Assembly: GCA_028683435.1 (NCBI GenBank)
Contig: JAQUIG010000010.1
Coordinates: forward strand, 1-64,000
Direction of reading: 5' to 3'
Source of the DNA: Desulfuromonadaceae bacterium
Lineage (GTDB): Bacteria > Desulfobacterota > Desulfuromonadia > Geobacterales > Pseudopelobacteraceae
DNA length: 64,000 bases
The notes beneath the pieces were generated by a model that saw only the letters and a list, made by a program, of their open reading frames with translations, had not been told where the DNA came from and searched no databases. This document shows, one piece after another, positions 48,349 through 58,174 of the stretch (position 1 is its first letter; the number at the start of each line of letters is the position of its first letter). A program made the translations under genes and the position numbers.

Positions 48349-49260
48349 GTGGATTTAGATTTTATTCGGATTGAATGTGAGATCGCTGCGCACAGTTCTG
48401 TACAATTGATCGCTACACTCTACAATGCGTTGCGGAATTTCGAAGAGCAATTTAAAGCGTTATGCTGCCATACCATGCAGAAGCCATGTACTTCCTGCAA
48501 TCTGCAAAACCGGTGTCCTTATCGGGTCGTATTTGGTCAACAGTTGTCGTCAGACGCTGAAATTGTACGCCTGCATCAAAAACCATCATTACCTTTCACT
48601 TTGTATATAAACTATAATGGAGACGATATATCATCGTGTACTGTCGGTATGGCAGTTGTTGGTAGTGCAGTTAATTTTATTGAATTCTTTCATACTGCGT
48701 TGCTCCGTATGGTTGAAGTCAGTGTATGTACTGTTCTGCATCCTGCGGATTTTACACTGCGCTCCTATAGCCTTGATTATCTGGGTGTCCGGCATCTGAT
48801 TACAGGCCAGGCATCGCTCCCCGAGAGTGTAATCCTTCTTTCCGGACAGCATGTCCTGCAGAACAGTGTTCATTCAGACTCTGTCAGATTGAGTCTGAAA
48901 TCACCGTTGCGTCTGTTATGCAACGGCTCCATTTCGCATCGCTTTGACTTTGCCATGTTTTTACGCTCACAGCTAAGGCGCTGTTCATCGTTGTATGCGT
49001 ATTATGGGACCGGAAAACTGGATCTTGACTTTGTGCGATTGTCTGAAACTGCCCAAAACGTCGCTGTTTTTGACGATAAAACACACTACGCACAACCGCC
49101 ATGGTCCAAACGTTTGAACAGAGGAGGTTTGACCGGCACGGTAGAATGTAACGGCCTTGTTGAGCCGATGCTCTCTCTGTTACTCCTTGGCAGCTATTTT
49201 AATGCCGGTAAGGGAGCAACCTTTGGATCAGGATTTCATCAAATTACTGTGATTGGTTGA
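48349..49260 (+). CDS. Cas6-like RAMP endoribonuclease, stand-alone
   Basis: 303 residues from GTG 48349. The C-terminal Gly-rich RAMP signature reads LLLLGSYFNAGKGATFGSGF, as in Cas6 proteins of the CRISPR_Cas6 type. An N-terminal Cys motif (KPCTSCNLQNRCPYRVVFG) followed by HQKPSLPFTLYI also fits that family. Cas6 cuts CRISPR repeat transcripts. No CRISPR repeats and no other cas gene occur in the 64 kb, so it either serves an array elsewhere or has another RNA target. Codon use is more AT-rich than frdAB. The ribosome site (GGGAG, about 11 bases away) is modest. Confidence 0.75.
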   Translation: MDLDFIRIECEIAAHSSVQLIATLYNALRNFEEQFKALCCHTMQKPCTSCNLQNRCPYRVVFGQQLSSDAEIVRLHQKPSLPFTLYINYNGDDISSCTVGMAVVGSAVNFIEFFHTALLRMVEVSVCTVLHPADFTLRSYSLDYLGVRHLITGQASLPESVILLSGQHVLQNSVHSDSVRLSLKSPLRLLCNGSISHRFDFAMFLRSQLRRCSSLYAYYGTGKLDLDFVRLSETAQNVAVFDDKTHYAQPPWSKRLNRGGLTGTVECNGLVEPMLSLLLLGSYFNAGKGATFGSGFHQITVIG

Positions 49261-49324
49261 CAAATGATGGGATAGGAAACTAATATATCGGCAGCAGCAA
49301 CTCATTTCGTCTTGAAAGGTCTCT

Positions 49325-50515
49325 ATGAAGGTCATTATCTTGCTCGGCGATGGTATGTCGGACATCGTCTACAGCGAACTCGGAAATAAATCCCCCCTGC
49401 AGTATGCAGCGACTCCTAATATGGATTATATGGCGCAGCATGGTCAGGTTGGCCTTGCTCACACCGTTCCAGATGGCTTGCCCCCCGGCAGTGATGTGGC
49501 AAATTTGTCTGTATTCGGCTACGATCCTCGTACCTGTTATACCGGACGTGCGCCCTTAGAGGCTATCAGCATGGGCGTTGCTCTCGGCCCCGATGATGTC
49601 GCTTTTCGCATGAATCTGATAACGCTCAAGACGCAGGGCAGCCGGATCTATATGGAGGACTTTTCTGCCGGGCATATCTCTACCGCAGAGGCATGTGAGC
49701 TGGTTGAAACGCTCCAGAAGGAACTCGGTTCTCCTGAAATAGAGTTTCATGCCGGCGTAGGATACCGGCATCTTATGGTCTGGCGCGGCGGCAGAGACGG
49801 CATGCGCGCAACCCCACCCCACGATATTACCGGTAAGGCGATACTTGATCATCTCCCCAGCGGCGATGGTGCTGATATGCTTAATAATATCATGAATCAT
49901 GCCCAGATGGTGCTGCATGACCATCCGATCAACAAAAAACGTAAAGAAGCGGGAGGACTGCCGGCCAACTCAATCTGGCTCTGGGGTCATGGCAAGAGCC
50001 CACAGATTGGAACCTACCAGGAAAAGTTCGGCTTGACCGGAGCGGTCATTTCGGCGGTCGATCTGATCAAGGGTATCGGGGTCTGTGCCGGTCTCGATAT
50101 CATCAACGTTGAAGGTGCCACCGGCTATATTGATACTAATTATCTCGGTAAAGGTCAGGCGGCTCTTGTTGCTCTTGAGAATCACGATTTTGTTTATGTT
50201 CATGTGGAAGCTCCGGACGAGGCGTCACATGCCGGCATTATGCAGCATAAACTACAGGCTATCGAAGATTTTGACCGTCAGGTGGTTGGGACAGTCCTCG
50301 AAGGAATCAAGAAATTCGATGACTACGTCGTTCTCTGTATGCCTGATCACCCGACACCGGTGAAGTTGATGACCCATACTTCCGATCCGGTCCCTTTTGT
50401 AATTTATCGGGGCGGGGCAGGGGAGGGAAACGGCGCTGCTTCGTATGACGAGTTCCAGGCCAAGGGTACCGGACTGGTTGTGGAAGGCCACGCACTGATG
50501 CCTATGTTGCTATAG
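49325..50515 (+). CDS. cofactor-independent phosphoglycerate mutase, archaeal (ApgM) type
   Basis: 396 residues. Metal/active-site motifs of the alkaline phosphatase superfamily are visible: ILLGDGMSD at the N terminus, the nucleophile Ser region PPGSDVANLSVFGYDP, HVEAPDEASHAG and CMPDHPTPVKLMTHTSDPVP. It interconverts 3- and 2-phosphoglycerate, the step next to enolase (15103-16392). The length fits ApgM rather than the about 510-residue GpmI. Confidence 0.92.
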   Translation: MKVIILLGDGMSDIVYSELGNKSPLQYAATPNMDYMAQHGQVGLAHTVPDGLPPGSDVANLSVFGYDPRTCYTGRAPLEAISMGVALGPDDVAFRMNLITLKTQGSRIYMEDFSAGHISTAEACELVETLQKELGSPEIEFHAGVGYRHLMVWRGGRDGMRATPPHDITGKAILDHLPSGDGADMLNNIMNHAQMVLHDHPINKKRKEAGGLPANSIWLWGHGKSPQIGTYQEKFGLTGAVISAVDLIKGIGVCAGLDIINVEGATGYIDTNYLGKGQAALVALENHDFVYVHVEAPDEASHAGIMQHKLQAIEDFDRQVVGTVLEGIKKFDDYVVLCMPDHPTPVKLMTHTSDPVPFVIYRGGAGEGNGAASYDEFQAKGTGLVVEGHALMPMLL

Positions 50516-50534
50516 TGATATAGTTTGTTATTTA

Positions 50535-50583
50535 AAAGAGAGATGGCTTTCTTTTGTATGGATGCCGTCTCTCTTTATTTTTC
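50535..50583 (+). terminator. terminator after the phosphoglycerate mutase gene
   Basis: AAAGAGAGATGGC pairs with GCCGTCTCTCTTT (one G-T), 16-nt loop, followed by ATTTTTC. Confidence 0.8.
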
Positions 50584-50678
50584 ACTCTATGTTTCTTGAC
50601 CATTTACCATTTACCATTCCACTGGCATCGCCCATTAGGGCTCTTGACTCCTTTTAAAAATATTACCATAATGCCCTC

Positions 50679-51674
50679 ATGTTTCCAGCCACTCTATCAC
50701 CCAAAGTTATCTTCGTGAACGCCGTTCGTATGTTCCTGCTTATCTTTCTTCTCTGGTATCTTGTTCCACTTTTTGTACCTCCCGGCCAAGGTTCACTTGT
50801 CAGTGAAATTTCGTTTCCTCCAGGGAGCGGAATCCGTAAACTGGCCAATGAACTTAAAGCCGGTGGTGTCATACGCAGCTCGTGGCATTTCGTTCTTATG
50901 ACCAGGTTGAGAGGAGATGCCCATCGACTGAAAGCTGGTGAATACCGTTTTAGTGATGGTATGACCCCTGATATAATTCTGAGAAAAATAGTTTCAGGGG
51001 AGGTGGACTTCCGAAAATTTACCCTTCCTGAAGGCTATTCCGTGTATCAGGCTGCTGAGTTACTGGATCAGCAGGGGTATTTTAGAAAGGAGTCATTTCT
51101 TGAAAAATGCCGTGATAAGGCGCTATTGTTACGGCTCGGTCTCAACGAAGCCAGCGCCGAAGGGTACCTGTATCCCGCTACCTACAATCTCCCGCGGGGT
51201 GGAAGCGAGGAACAGCTGCTTGAACAGATGATAGGTAAATTCAACAGTTCTTATGCAGCCATAAAGGAAAACGGTACAGGTCAGCTATCCCGCCACGAAA
51301 TAATCACGTTGGCGTCAATAATAGAAAAAGAGGCTGTCTCTGCGGAAGAGAAACCGCTGATCTCGTCGGTTTTCCACAATCGACTGCGTATCGGCATGCC
51401 GCTGCAAAGTGACCCAACGGCTGTTTACGGGATTCGTGCATTCTCGGGCAAGGTGAGCAAAACAGATATTTTGCGGCCATCTCCATATAATACCTACCTC
51501 AACAAAGGTCTACCCCCAGGACCGATCGGTAACCCGGGAAGGGATGCTGTTCAGGCGGCAATAATGCCGGCTGAAACCGATTACCTTTATTTTGTTGCCC
51601 GCCAGGATGGCACCCATCAGTTCTCTCGTACTCTTGAAGAACATAACCGGGCAGTTGCACGCTTTCTTAAATAG
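50679..51674 (+). CDS. mltG: endolytic murein transglycosylase MltG
   Basis: 331 residues. One N-terminal membrane segment (about 14-36), a LysM-like part (about 45-125; GSGIRKLANELKAGGVIRS) and the YceG catalytic domain with the catalytic Glu in LASIIEKEA, the motif MPLQSDPTAVYG and NTYLNKGLPPGPIGNPG. It cuts nascent glycan strands in the periplasm and sets their length. No strong ribosome site is seen at 50679; ATG 50730 is an alternative but would trim the membrane segment. Confidence 0.94.
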   Translation: MFPATLSPKVIFVNAVRMFLLIFLLWYLVPLFVPPGQGSLVSEISFPPGSGIRKLANELKAGGVIRSSWHFVLMTRLRGDAHRLKAGEYRFSDGMTPDIILRKIVSGEVDFRKFTLPEGYSVYQAAELLDQQGYFRKESFLEKCRDKALLLRLGLNEASAEGYLYPATYNLPRGGSEEQLLEQMIGKFNSSYAAIKENGTGQLSRHEIITLASIIEKEAVSAEEKPLISSVFHNRLRIGMPLQSDPTAVYGIRAFSGKVSKTDILRPSPYNTYLNKGLPPGPIGNPGRDAVQAAIMPAETDYLYFVARQDGTHQFSRTLEEHNRAVARFLK

Positions 51675-51690
51675 CCAGGTGGCTGAACGG

Positions 51691-52539
51691 TCATATTATT
51701 TGCAAATCTCCTGCATCCTCTACGGTAATTTCCAATTCTGCCAGAGCCATCTCCTTTATTCCGAGATACTGTGCTTCAGGAGAAGAAATGAGCGATATAG
51801 AAGTGTCTGAATGAAGAGATTTACCGACTTTTTTGCAGGCCTTGTCAGACAGTCTTACAATGACCAATAAAATGTCATTCCCGTCAAAATCCTCTTTATG
51901 ATGATTGATTGCAATTGAACAGTATGCTTCCGGCAGACTCCAGGATTTCATAAGCTGGTAACCGACATCTTCATGCATCCGATCAATAATTTCACTGATC
52001 AGTGTATCGGAAAAAGCAGCTTTTGATTCCCCCTTACGGCTGATATCATCAAGTACTTTAAGTAAGGCCAGTTGACCAATGTCATGTAACAATCCGCCCA
52101 TAAAGCTTTCGGCAACCAGGTTAGCGTATCCGGTTTTTTTTGCCAGCCATTTTGCTCCTGTTGCACAGGCAAGTGAATGTAACCAGAGCTTCTGCATTGA
52201 CTCATTCAGATATTCATTTTCAGAACGGTACAGTTCATATTGAGACGCCAACATAACCATGTTGGCAATTTCCTGAGCTCCCAGTCGGACAATTGCATCC
52301 TTGATTGTGGCAATTGATGAAAGTCCGGCATAGTAAGATGAGTTAGCAACCTTTAGAACCTGGCTTGCAAGAGACTGGTCTTCACTGATCATTTCGATAA
52401 CTTCTTCCATCTTGAACTCACGACGAGCCAGCATCTGCTGGAGCTTAACCGCGACAGTATTGAATACCGGCAAACCCTGCAGATCACCCTGAAGGTGTTC
52501 TTTAATCAATTCAATAAGCGGCTTTTCAGTTGGAATCAT
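51691..52539 (-). CDS. HDOD-domain signalling protein
   Basis: 282 residues made almost wholly of one HDOD domain (about 15-215; LPVFNTVAVKLQQML, DQSLASQVLKVANSSYY, SFMGGLLHDIGQLALL). HDOD proteins lack metal-phosphodiesterase activity and serve as regulators of motility or type IV pili. Its start overlaps the GspE/PilB-type ATPase stop (ATGA), so they are made together and may act on the same pilus or secretion machine. Confidence 0.9.
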   Translation of the reverse strand: MIPTEKPLIELIKEHLQGDLQGLPVFNTVAVKLQQMLARREFKMEEVIEMISEDQSLASQVLKVANSSYYAGLSSIATIKDAIVRLGAQEIANMVMLASQYELYRSENEYLNESMQKLWLHSLACATGAKWLAKKTGYANLVAESFMGGLLHDIGQLALLKVLDDISRKGESKAAFSDTLISEIIDRMHEDVGYQLMKSWSLPEAYCSIAINHHKEDFDGNDILLVIVRLSDKACKKVGKSLHSDTSISLISSPEAQYLGIKEMALAELEITVEDAGDLQII

Positions 52540-54431
52540 TGTGTCACTCCCAGTATTCTTCGCAATTCAGCCAGGGGCCGCGGTTTGCCGAGTCGCGGCA
52601 GGTCAGTGATGATTTCTTTCAGTGAAATCTCCCCGCGAGCTCCTTTGACCAGACCATCTTCAATCAGGGTCACCATTCCGGATGTTTCAATGCTTATTTT
52701 ACGGATGTCGTACGAGCTTTTTTTATCCAGGATGGCGTTTTTCACCATCTCATTCATTACCAGCAGTTCGAAAACTCCGACACGGCCGCGATAACCGCTG
52801 AATCGGCATGCTTTGCAACCGCGCCCGAGTTTGAATTCGGACCCCACCAGATCGTTGGCTGATACATTCAGTCTGCTCAAGTCAAGTGCTGATGGAATAT
52901 ATGGCTCGGCGCATTCAGGACAGACCCGGCGTAACAGGCGCTGAGCAACCACGCACACAACAGTGGAGGAAATAAGGAAGGCTTCAATCTCCATATTCAT
53001 CAGACGAATCAAACCACCTATACTATCCTCTGTGTGGAAGGTTGTTAATACTTTATGTCCGGTCAGCGCTGCCTGAATGGCCGTCTCTGCGGAAAAATGG
53101 TCACGAATCTCTCCGAGAACTATGATGTCAGGGTCCTGTCGGACTATATGCCGCAAGGTTTCTTCGAAGGTAACGCCAATCTTTGAATTGATGGAGCACT
53201 GAGAAATTCCGTCAATGACTATTTCAACAGGATCTTCGGCAGTGATGATACTGGTGTTGACGTCATTCAGGTAATTTACACAGCTGTAGAGAGTGGATGT
53301 TTTACCGGAACCGGTTGGTCCGGTGATGATCATGACTCCAGACGGCACTTCGACCGCTTCATAAATAAAATGCTCCAGCATGCGCGGTGCCATACCTATC
53401 TCATTGATATCCAGCAATGATGTTTTACTGTTAAGGAGCCGCATCACTATTTTTTCACCATAAATAGTGATGAAGATCGAGACACGCAAGTCTAGATCAA
53501 TTCCGTGTTTATGGCTTTTAAAGAGTATGCGGCCGTCCTGATGGCGGCGTTTTTCGGCGATATCAGCTTGCGCCATTACTTTGATACGTGTCGATAGCTG
53601 GGGAGCGATCTCCTTGGGGAAATCCTTATGGTGGTTCATGACCCCATCAAGTCTGAAGCGTACGCGGAGCCGATCTTTCATCGGCTCTATATGAATGTCG
53701 CTTGCGCCTTCCTGAAGGGCGTCATCCAAAAGAGTATTGATCATACCAATAATTGTGTTTTCATCAGACAGAACCGGCTGGTTTGTCGTACGTTCCAAGG
53801 CTTTGAGAGTGTCACGGATAGATTCTTTGGAGGCTATGACAAATTGGGCTTTGTCCCCAAGGAATTTATTAGCGCAATCATGCGCTTTCTGGTCAAGCGG
53901 ATCTGATAGTGCAAGAACAACAAAAGATTCTTCACGCCGGACAGGGATAATGTCGAGCTCTTGGCAAATGGCGAGAGGGATGACCGAGAACAGCGTGCGA
54001 TCTATTGCTACAAAGGAGAGCTCAATTAATGGGTAGCCAAGTTGATACGAGAGGGCTTCTAAAAACCTTCTCTCCTCAATGAAACCGCGATTAATCAGAA
54101 TCTCTCCCAGGCGTTGTTTGTTTGTGGACTCACTCTGCATTCCAAGCGCCTGCTTCAAATCTGCTTCACGTAGATACCCCAACTCAACAAGGAAGTCTCC
54201 GAGACGAATGTTGACTCGATTGTTTCTCAAAGTTTCTTGCAGGGTCTCTCGCGTCAGGTAGCCAAGATCAAGAAGAGAATCGATCATTGTTTTGGGAGTT
54301 GCCAGTTTGCTGCGAACCCGGACAGCATAAGCAAGCTGTTGTGGCGAGATGATGTTTTCTGCCAGCAGAAGTTTTGTGATCATCCCGTTTTCAGGGTATG
54401 AAACATGGGGGTGTCTGGTTGCGATGTCCAT
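52536..54431 (-). CDS. GspE/PilB-type secretion/pilus assembly ATPase
   Basis: 631 residues. The N-terminal region (about 10-190) has repeated MshEN/T2SSE_N-like segments (RLGDFLVELGYLREADLKQAL, RLGEILINRGFIEERRFLEA). The ATPase core has Walker A GPTGSGKTSTLYS, an Asp box EDPVEI, Walker B VLGEIRD, a His box FHTEDSIGG and a zinc tetracysteine (CPEC...CKAC). It powers pilus or pseudopilus assembly. No pilin, secretin or GspF gene is adjacent, so its machine is encoded elsewhere. The ATG at 54431 has a weak site; an extension to 54467 is possible. Confidence 0.9.
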   Translation of the reverse strand: MDIATRHPHVSYPENGMITKLLLAENIISPQQLAYAVRVRSKLATPKTMIDSLLDLGYLTRETLQETLRNNRVNIRLGDFLVELGYLREADLKQALGMQSESTNKQRLGEILINRGFIEERRFLEALSYQLGYPLIELSFVAIDRTLFSVIPLAICQELDIIPVRREESFVVLALSDPLDQKAHDCANKFLGDKAQFVIASKESIRDTLKALERTTNQPVLSDENTIIGMINTLLDDALQEGASDIHIEPMKDRLRVRFRLDGVMNHHKDFPKEIAPQLSTRIKVMAQADIAEKRRHQDGRILFKSHKHGIDLDLRVSIFITIYGEKIVMRLLNSKTSLLDINEIGMAPRMLEHFIYEAVEVPSGVMIITGPTGSGKTSTLYSCVNYLNDVNTSIITAEDPVEIVIDGISQCSINSKIGVTFEETLRHIVRQDPDIIVLGEIRDHFSAETAIQAALTGHKVLTTFHTEDSIGGLIRLMNMEIEAFLISSTVVCVVAQRLLRRVCPECAEPYIPSALDLSRLNVSANDLVGSEFKLGRGCKACRFSGYRGRVGVFELLVMNEMVKNAILDKKSSYDIRKISIETSGMVTLIEDGLVKGARGEISLKEIITDLPRLGKPRPLAELRRILGVTQ

Positions 54432-54528
54432 TTTTAATCCAGTTAGAGCCGTGTATTTTGAAACCACTTATAGCCTATTATCGTTGGAAGTAAAACCGTA
54501 TTTGAAATAAATCCAAAATAATAGGACC

Positions 54529-55689
54529 TTATCGATGGTGCGCGGAAATTATGTCAATCACCGTGATCTCCGGTGGAGCAAACAAACGCATGGGAGGTCC
54601 CCAGGTTCCGGTCCCCCTTGATACATGTATGCTTGATCCTGCAGGGGTTCTGCTTGTACCGCACGGGATAGGAAACCTGAGCCTGACGATGAAATTAAAC
54701 GGGAAGATCTGGCCACCATGAACATGCCCGGAGAGCTGCAGGTCGAAGCGTCCGTCACTTTCCGCGAGGATCTCCGGTCGGTGCTTCAGCAGCAGATGGA
54801 ACGAACCGGGTGACACTGAATTGAGAAGAGCGGCTTCACTGGCTGCGCCGGAAGGCGATTTAAAGTTTGCGGCACGATCATCAACGCCCGATATTGTTAT
54901 GCCGCTCGTTAGCTGCAATGATTGATTGCGGAGCATCATAAATCCGGCCGCACGGCTGAAGGCAACAGCCTGGGGAAGACCGGCATAAACTTCGTGATTG
55001 CCGATGATGGCAAACTTGCCCGAAGGTGCCGGAACAGCCGCTATCAATGCTGCTAATGGATTTAAACCGGAAATTACGTCAGCGCGGTTCAATTTACCGT
55101 CAACTAAATCACCTGTTGATACTAAAATATCAGGTTTAGCCTCCCTGACCGTAGCTAAAACACGCTGGAGGCGAGTCTTTTGCAGCAGCAGGCCGATGTG
55201 GAGATCGGATATCTGGACAATTCTTATTCCGGACAGGGAAGGAGAAAGTTTCGATGAGGTTATAACGACATGTTCGGTGCGGACCCGACCCGCTTCAATA
55301 AATGCATAGATGCTGGCGCAGAGTGCCACGACAAGAGCGCATCTGTATGCATTTCGTTTAGAAATATGCTCCGGCACCTGTATGGTAAAATAACGGATTA
55401 TGACGCGATAGAAGATATGCACAATATCTGAGAAGAGCAGGGTTGAGCAGAAAATGAACAGGAAGCCCATCCAGAGATAGCCGGGCCAGGCGAAAAAAAA
55501 GGCAGTTCTCTCCATCTGGAACTGCTCTGCCGCCCGCACCAGAAGCGGGATGATTGTCATGACGCTCATCCAGAAAATCAGAAGCCATCTTACAAGTGGC
55601 TGTGGTTGAAAAGCATGGCGTAGTTTTAAGAAGGCATAAAGATGCATGCCTCCGTAAAGAATGAGGAATGTTATCAGGAAGAGGTACAT
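54529..55689 (-). CDS. membrane-anchored metallophosphoesterase (YaeI-like)
   Basis: 386 residues. Three to four N-terminal membrane segments (about 1-20, 33-55, 68-95, 112-132) are followed by a calcineurin-like domain with all metal motifs: ISDLHIG, STGDLVDG, IGNHEVY, LSGHVHGGQ. Enzymes of this group act on membrane-related substrates such as UDP-sugar lipids in some species; the substrate here is not known. The start overlaps the rnhB 3' end by 16 bp, placing it at the end of that transcript. Confidence 0.9.
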   Translation of the reverse strand: MYLFLITFLILYGGMHLYAFLKLRHAFQPQPLVRWLLIFWMSVMTIIPLLVRAAEQFQMERTAFFFAWPGYLWMGFLFIFCSTLLFSDIVHIFYRVIIRYFTIQVPEHISKRNAYRCALVVALCASIYAFIEAGRVRTEHVVITSSKLSPSLSGIRIVQISDLHIGLLLQKTRLQRVLATVREAKPDILVSTGDLVDGKLNRADVISGLNPLAALIAAVPAPSGKFAIIGNHEVYAGLPQAVAFSRAAGFMMLRNQSLQLTSGITISGVDDRAANFKSPSGAASEAALLNSVSPGSFHLLLKHRPEILAESDGRFDLQLSGHVHGGQIFPFNFIVRLRFPIPCGTSRTPAGSSIHVSRGTGTWGPPMRLFAPPEITVIDIISAHHR

Positions 55690-56327
55690 TCAACATACTC
55701 CTTGACACCACCAAAAGTCAGACGATGGATGGGGGACGGGCCGAGTACCCTGATCGCTTCCATGTGAACGGCGCTGCCGTACCCCTTGTGCCCGGAAAAA
55801 CCGTATCCGGGATACTTTGCATCCATTTCGATCATCAACCTGTCACGGGTTACCTTGGCAATAATTGAGGCAGCCGCTATGCAAAGGCTTAAGGAATCAC
55901 CTTTTTTTATGGTTTTCTGGGGGACCGTGCTGTCGATGGTACTGATTCCATCGATTAACAGGTAGTCCGGCTGGGGGGAAAGCTGCTGTACAGCAGCCAG
56001 CATGGCGCGGCGAGTGGCCTGTAGAATGTTGATCCTGTCTATTTCTGCTGGTGTAATGATGCCGACCCCAACAGAGAGGGCTTGCGCCATAATGATATCA
56101 AACAGTTTCTCTCGTTTGACGGGGGTGAGCTTTTTGGAATCGTCAACACCGATAATCGAGAGACCGGGGGGCATAATAACTGCTGCAGCCATGACTGGAC
56201 CAGCCAGTGGCCCTCGGCCGGCCTCATCAATTCCTGCCACATACCTGTAGCCGCTGATATACGCTGCTTTTTCAAACTTCAGTGTGTCGAGAGGTTCTGC
56301 TGAAAACAACTTGCCTTGATTTGCCAT
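55674..56327 (-). CDS. rnhB: ribonuclease HII
   Basis: 217 residues. Removes ribonucleotides from DNA/RNA hybrids. Motif GIDEAGRGPLAGPV gives the catalytic Asp-Glu, with VDDSKKLTPVKRE and AASIIAKVTRDRLM completing the metal site. Start 56327 (MANQGKLF) follows AGGA; the longer open frame up to 56726 runs antisense through rplS and is rejected. The gene follows rplS in the common bacterial order, though a terminator lies between. Confidence 0.95.
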   Translation of the reverse strand: MANQGKLFSAEPLDTLKFEKAAYISGYRYVAGIDEAGRGPLAGPVMAAAVIMPPGLSIIGVDDSKKLTPVKREKLFDIIMAQALSVGVGIITPAEIDRINILQATRRAMLAAVQQLSPQPDYLLIDGISTIDSTVPQKTIKKGDSLSLCIAAASIIAKVTRDRLMIEMDAKYPGYGFSGHKGYGSAVHMEAIRVLGPSPIHRLTFGGVKEYVECTSS

Positions 56328-56413
56328 AATCGGTCCTGCCTTATAAACGGATACGTGCGTTAACAAAATAATTTCTGCCAGAACAGCGCAAAAGAGCTTC
56401 TCCGTACTCATAC

Positions 56414-56443
56414 AAAAAAGCCCCGCAAATGCGGGGCTTTTTT
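56414..56443 (-). terminator. terminator after rplS
   Basis: AAAAAAGCCCCGC (56414-56426) pairs perfectly with GCGGGGCTTTTTT (56431-56443), 4-nt loop, T run on the leftward transcript. Confidence 0.93.
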
Positions 56444-56448
56444 GTAAA

Positions 56449-56808
56449 CTATTTGGCAACCGGTACGTATTTTTTCTCGCGGATCCTGGCTGCTTTACCG
56501 CGCAACTTGCGCAGGTAGTAGAGTTTGGCACGACGGACATGACCGCGAACCATGACTTCAATGTTTTCAATATTAGGGGAGTGGAGCGGGAATGTCCTTT
56601 CAACGCCGATATTATTGGAAATCTTACGTACCGTAAACGTTTCGCGTACGCCACCGTTCTGGCGGGCAATACAAACGCCCTGATACGCCTGGATACGCTG
56701 TTTGTCACCTTCAACAATTCGTACATGCACTTTTACCGTATCCCCGACCTTGAAAGGGATTACATTTTTCTTCATTTGGTCAAATTCCAGAAAATCGATG
56801 GTGTTCAT
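56449..56808 (-). CDS. rplS: ribosomal protein L19
   Basis: 119 residues. bL19 sits at the 30S/50S interface. Typical sequence [40 protein letters not shown] and [25 protein letters not shown] precedes the ATG. Last gene before the terminator of the ffh-rplS transcript. Confidence 0.97.
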   Translation of the reverse strand: MNTIDFLEFDQMKKNVIPFKVGDTVKVHVRIVEGDKQRIQAYQGVCIARQNGGVRETFTVRKISNNIGVERTFPLHSPNIENIEVMVRGHVRRAKLYYLRKLRGKAARIREKKYVPVAK

Positions 56809-56847
56809 TGGGTACTTTCCTCCTGGTATGATGCTCTGTTTGTGAGT

Positions 56848-57441
56848 TTATGTATCTTCGCGTTCGATTCCTCTGAGCCGATCAAGCATTATTGCTGCTG
56901 CAGAACGAACCGAGAGGTGGTTGTAAATTCCATTTCCTGCGATTGGTTCAAGTATAAGATCAGCTGTTGAAAAACATTCATCAGTCAATCCCCATCCGGT
57001 ACCTAACAGAAGCAGATACGGTTGATCCGTTTCCTGCAGAAGTTTCCTGAACGTTATCAGAGCTGTCGAACCGGAGCGTGACGCCGCACCGGTAACTGCA
57101 ATTCTGACCGGTTTATTAAAACCGTTTTGAAAGTCTGCTGCCGCTGCTGCCAGCGTCGGAGTTACCCGGACGATATCGAGTGCCTGTTTGCGATCCGGGT
57201 TATAGGCGGCTCCCCATCCCTGTTGCCAATGGCCGCTTATCCGTTCAGCCAGCTTTCGCTGTTCCTCGGAAGGGGTCACAATATAAAATCGGTCCAGCCC
57301 GAATGTTTTTGATGAACGGGCGATATCATGCTGGTCAAGGTTTGTTAAAGCAGAGGTGACAACCTCGTGGTGCTTATTGTAAACCGGATAATGAACAAGG
57401 GCGAGAGCCAGGTTGCTATTTGCCAAGAGGTTATATACCAT
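56848..57441 (-). CDS. SPOUT-type RNA methyltransferase (TrmD-associated)
   Basis: 197 residues from [19 protein letters not shown]. The family (Methyltrn_RNA_4) often sits between trmD and rplS in delta-proteobacterial genomes. A knot-type SAM site is suggested by [17 protein letters not shown] and [20 protein letters not shown]. The modified nucleotide is unknown to me. AAGAGGAAG precedes the ATG at 57441, which lies 11 bp inside trmD. Confidence 0.85.
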   Translation of the reverse strand: MVYNLLANSNLALALVHYPVYNKHHEVVTSALTNLDQHDIARSSKTFGLDRFYIVTPSEEQRKLAERISGHWQQGWGAAYNPDRKQALDIVRVTPTLAAAAADFQNGFNKPVRIAVTGAASRSGSTALITFRKLLQETDQPYLLLLGTGWGLTDECFSTADLILEPIAGNGIYNHLSVRSAAAIMLDRLRGIEREDT

Positions 57442-58174
57442 TGGCTTCCTCTTGCTCAATCTCCATTAGCATCTTCCGGTCTTCCCGTGTCAGTGTGGCA
57501 TTTCCTAGCAAATCGGGTCGCAGTGATCTGGTTTTACGCAGCGATTCCTTGCGGCGCCATTTTCTGATCAGTTCATGATTTCCCGAAAGGAGTGTGTCAG
57601 GAACGGTCAGACCTTTAAACTCAGGTGGACGTGTATAGTGCGGATACTCAAGCAAGCCGTCACCAAAAGAGTCAGATTCAGCTGATTCATTACTTCCAAG
57701 CGCCCCGGGAATCAATCTGGTTACGGAGTCAACAATCGTCATAGCCGCAATTTCTCCGCCAGAAAGGACAAAGTCACCGAGTGAAATGTCGTCTTCAGCG
57801 TAGATCGAACGGATTCTCTCATCGATCCCCTCATAGCGGCCGCAAACGATAATCAATCCAGGTCGTTCCGCAAGTTCCATGGCTACGCTGTGGGTAAGCC
57901 GCCTTCCCTGGGGAGATGTGAGCACAATTATTGATGCCGGGCGCTGTGATTTTACCGACTCAATACATGCTGCCAGAGGGCCGGCTTTAATGACCATTCC
58001 GGCACCACCGCCGTAGGGGGCATCATCTGCCGTCTGATGGCGATCTGTTGCCCAGTCACGGATGTTGTGCAGCGAAATGTCAATGAGCTGTTTATCTTTG
58101 GCCCGTTTGATAATGCTTTCATCAAATGGACCGGAAAACATCCCGGGAAACAGAGTCAGAATGTCAAACTTCAT
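57431..58174 (-). CDS. trmD: tRNA (guanine-37-N1)-methyltransferase
   Basis: 247 residues. Methylates G37 next to the anticodon to prevent frameshifting. Knot motifs are complete: [30 protein letters not shown] and [12 protein letters not shown] with the catalytic Asp region. It overlaps rimM by 4 bp (ATGA), so the two are coupled. Confidence 0.97.
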   Translation of the reverse strand: MKFDILTLFPGMFSGPFDESIIKRAKDKQLIDISLHNIRDWATDRHQTADDAPYGGGAGMVIKAGPLAACIESVKSQRPASIIVLTSPQGRRLTHSVAMELAERPGLIIVCGRYEGIDERIRSIYAEDDISLGDFVLSGGEIAAMTIVDSVTRLIPGALGSNESAESDSFGDGLLEYPHYTRPPEFKGLTVPDTLLSGNHELIRKWRRKESLRKTRSLRPDLLGNATLTREDRKMLMEIEQEEANGI

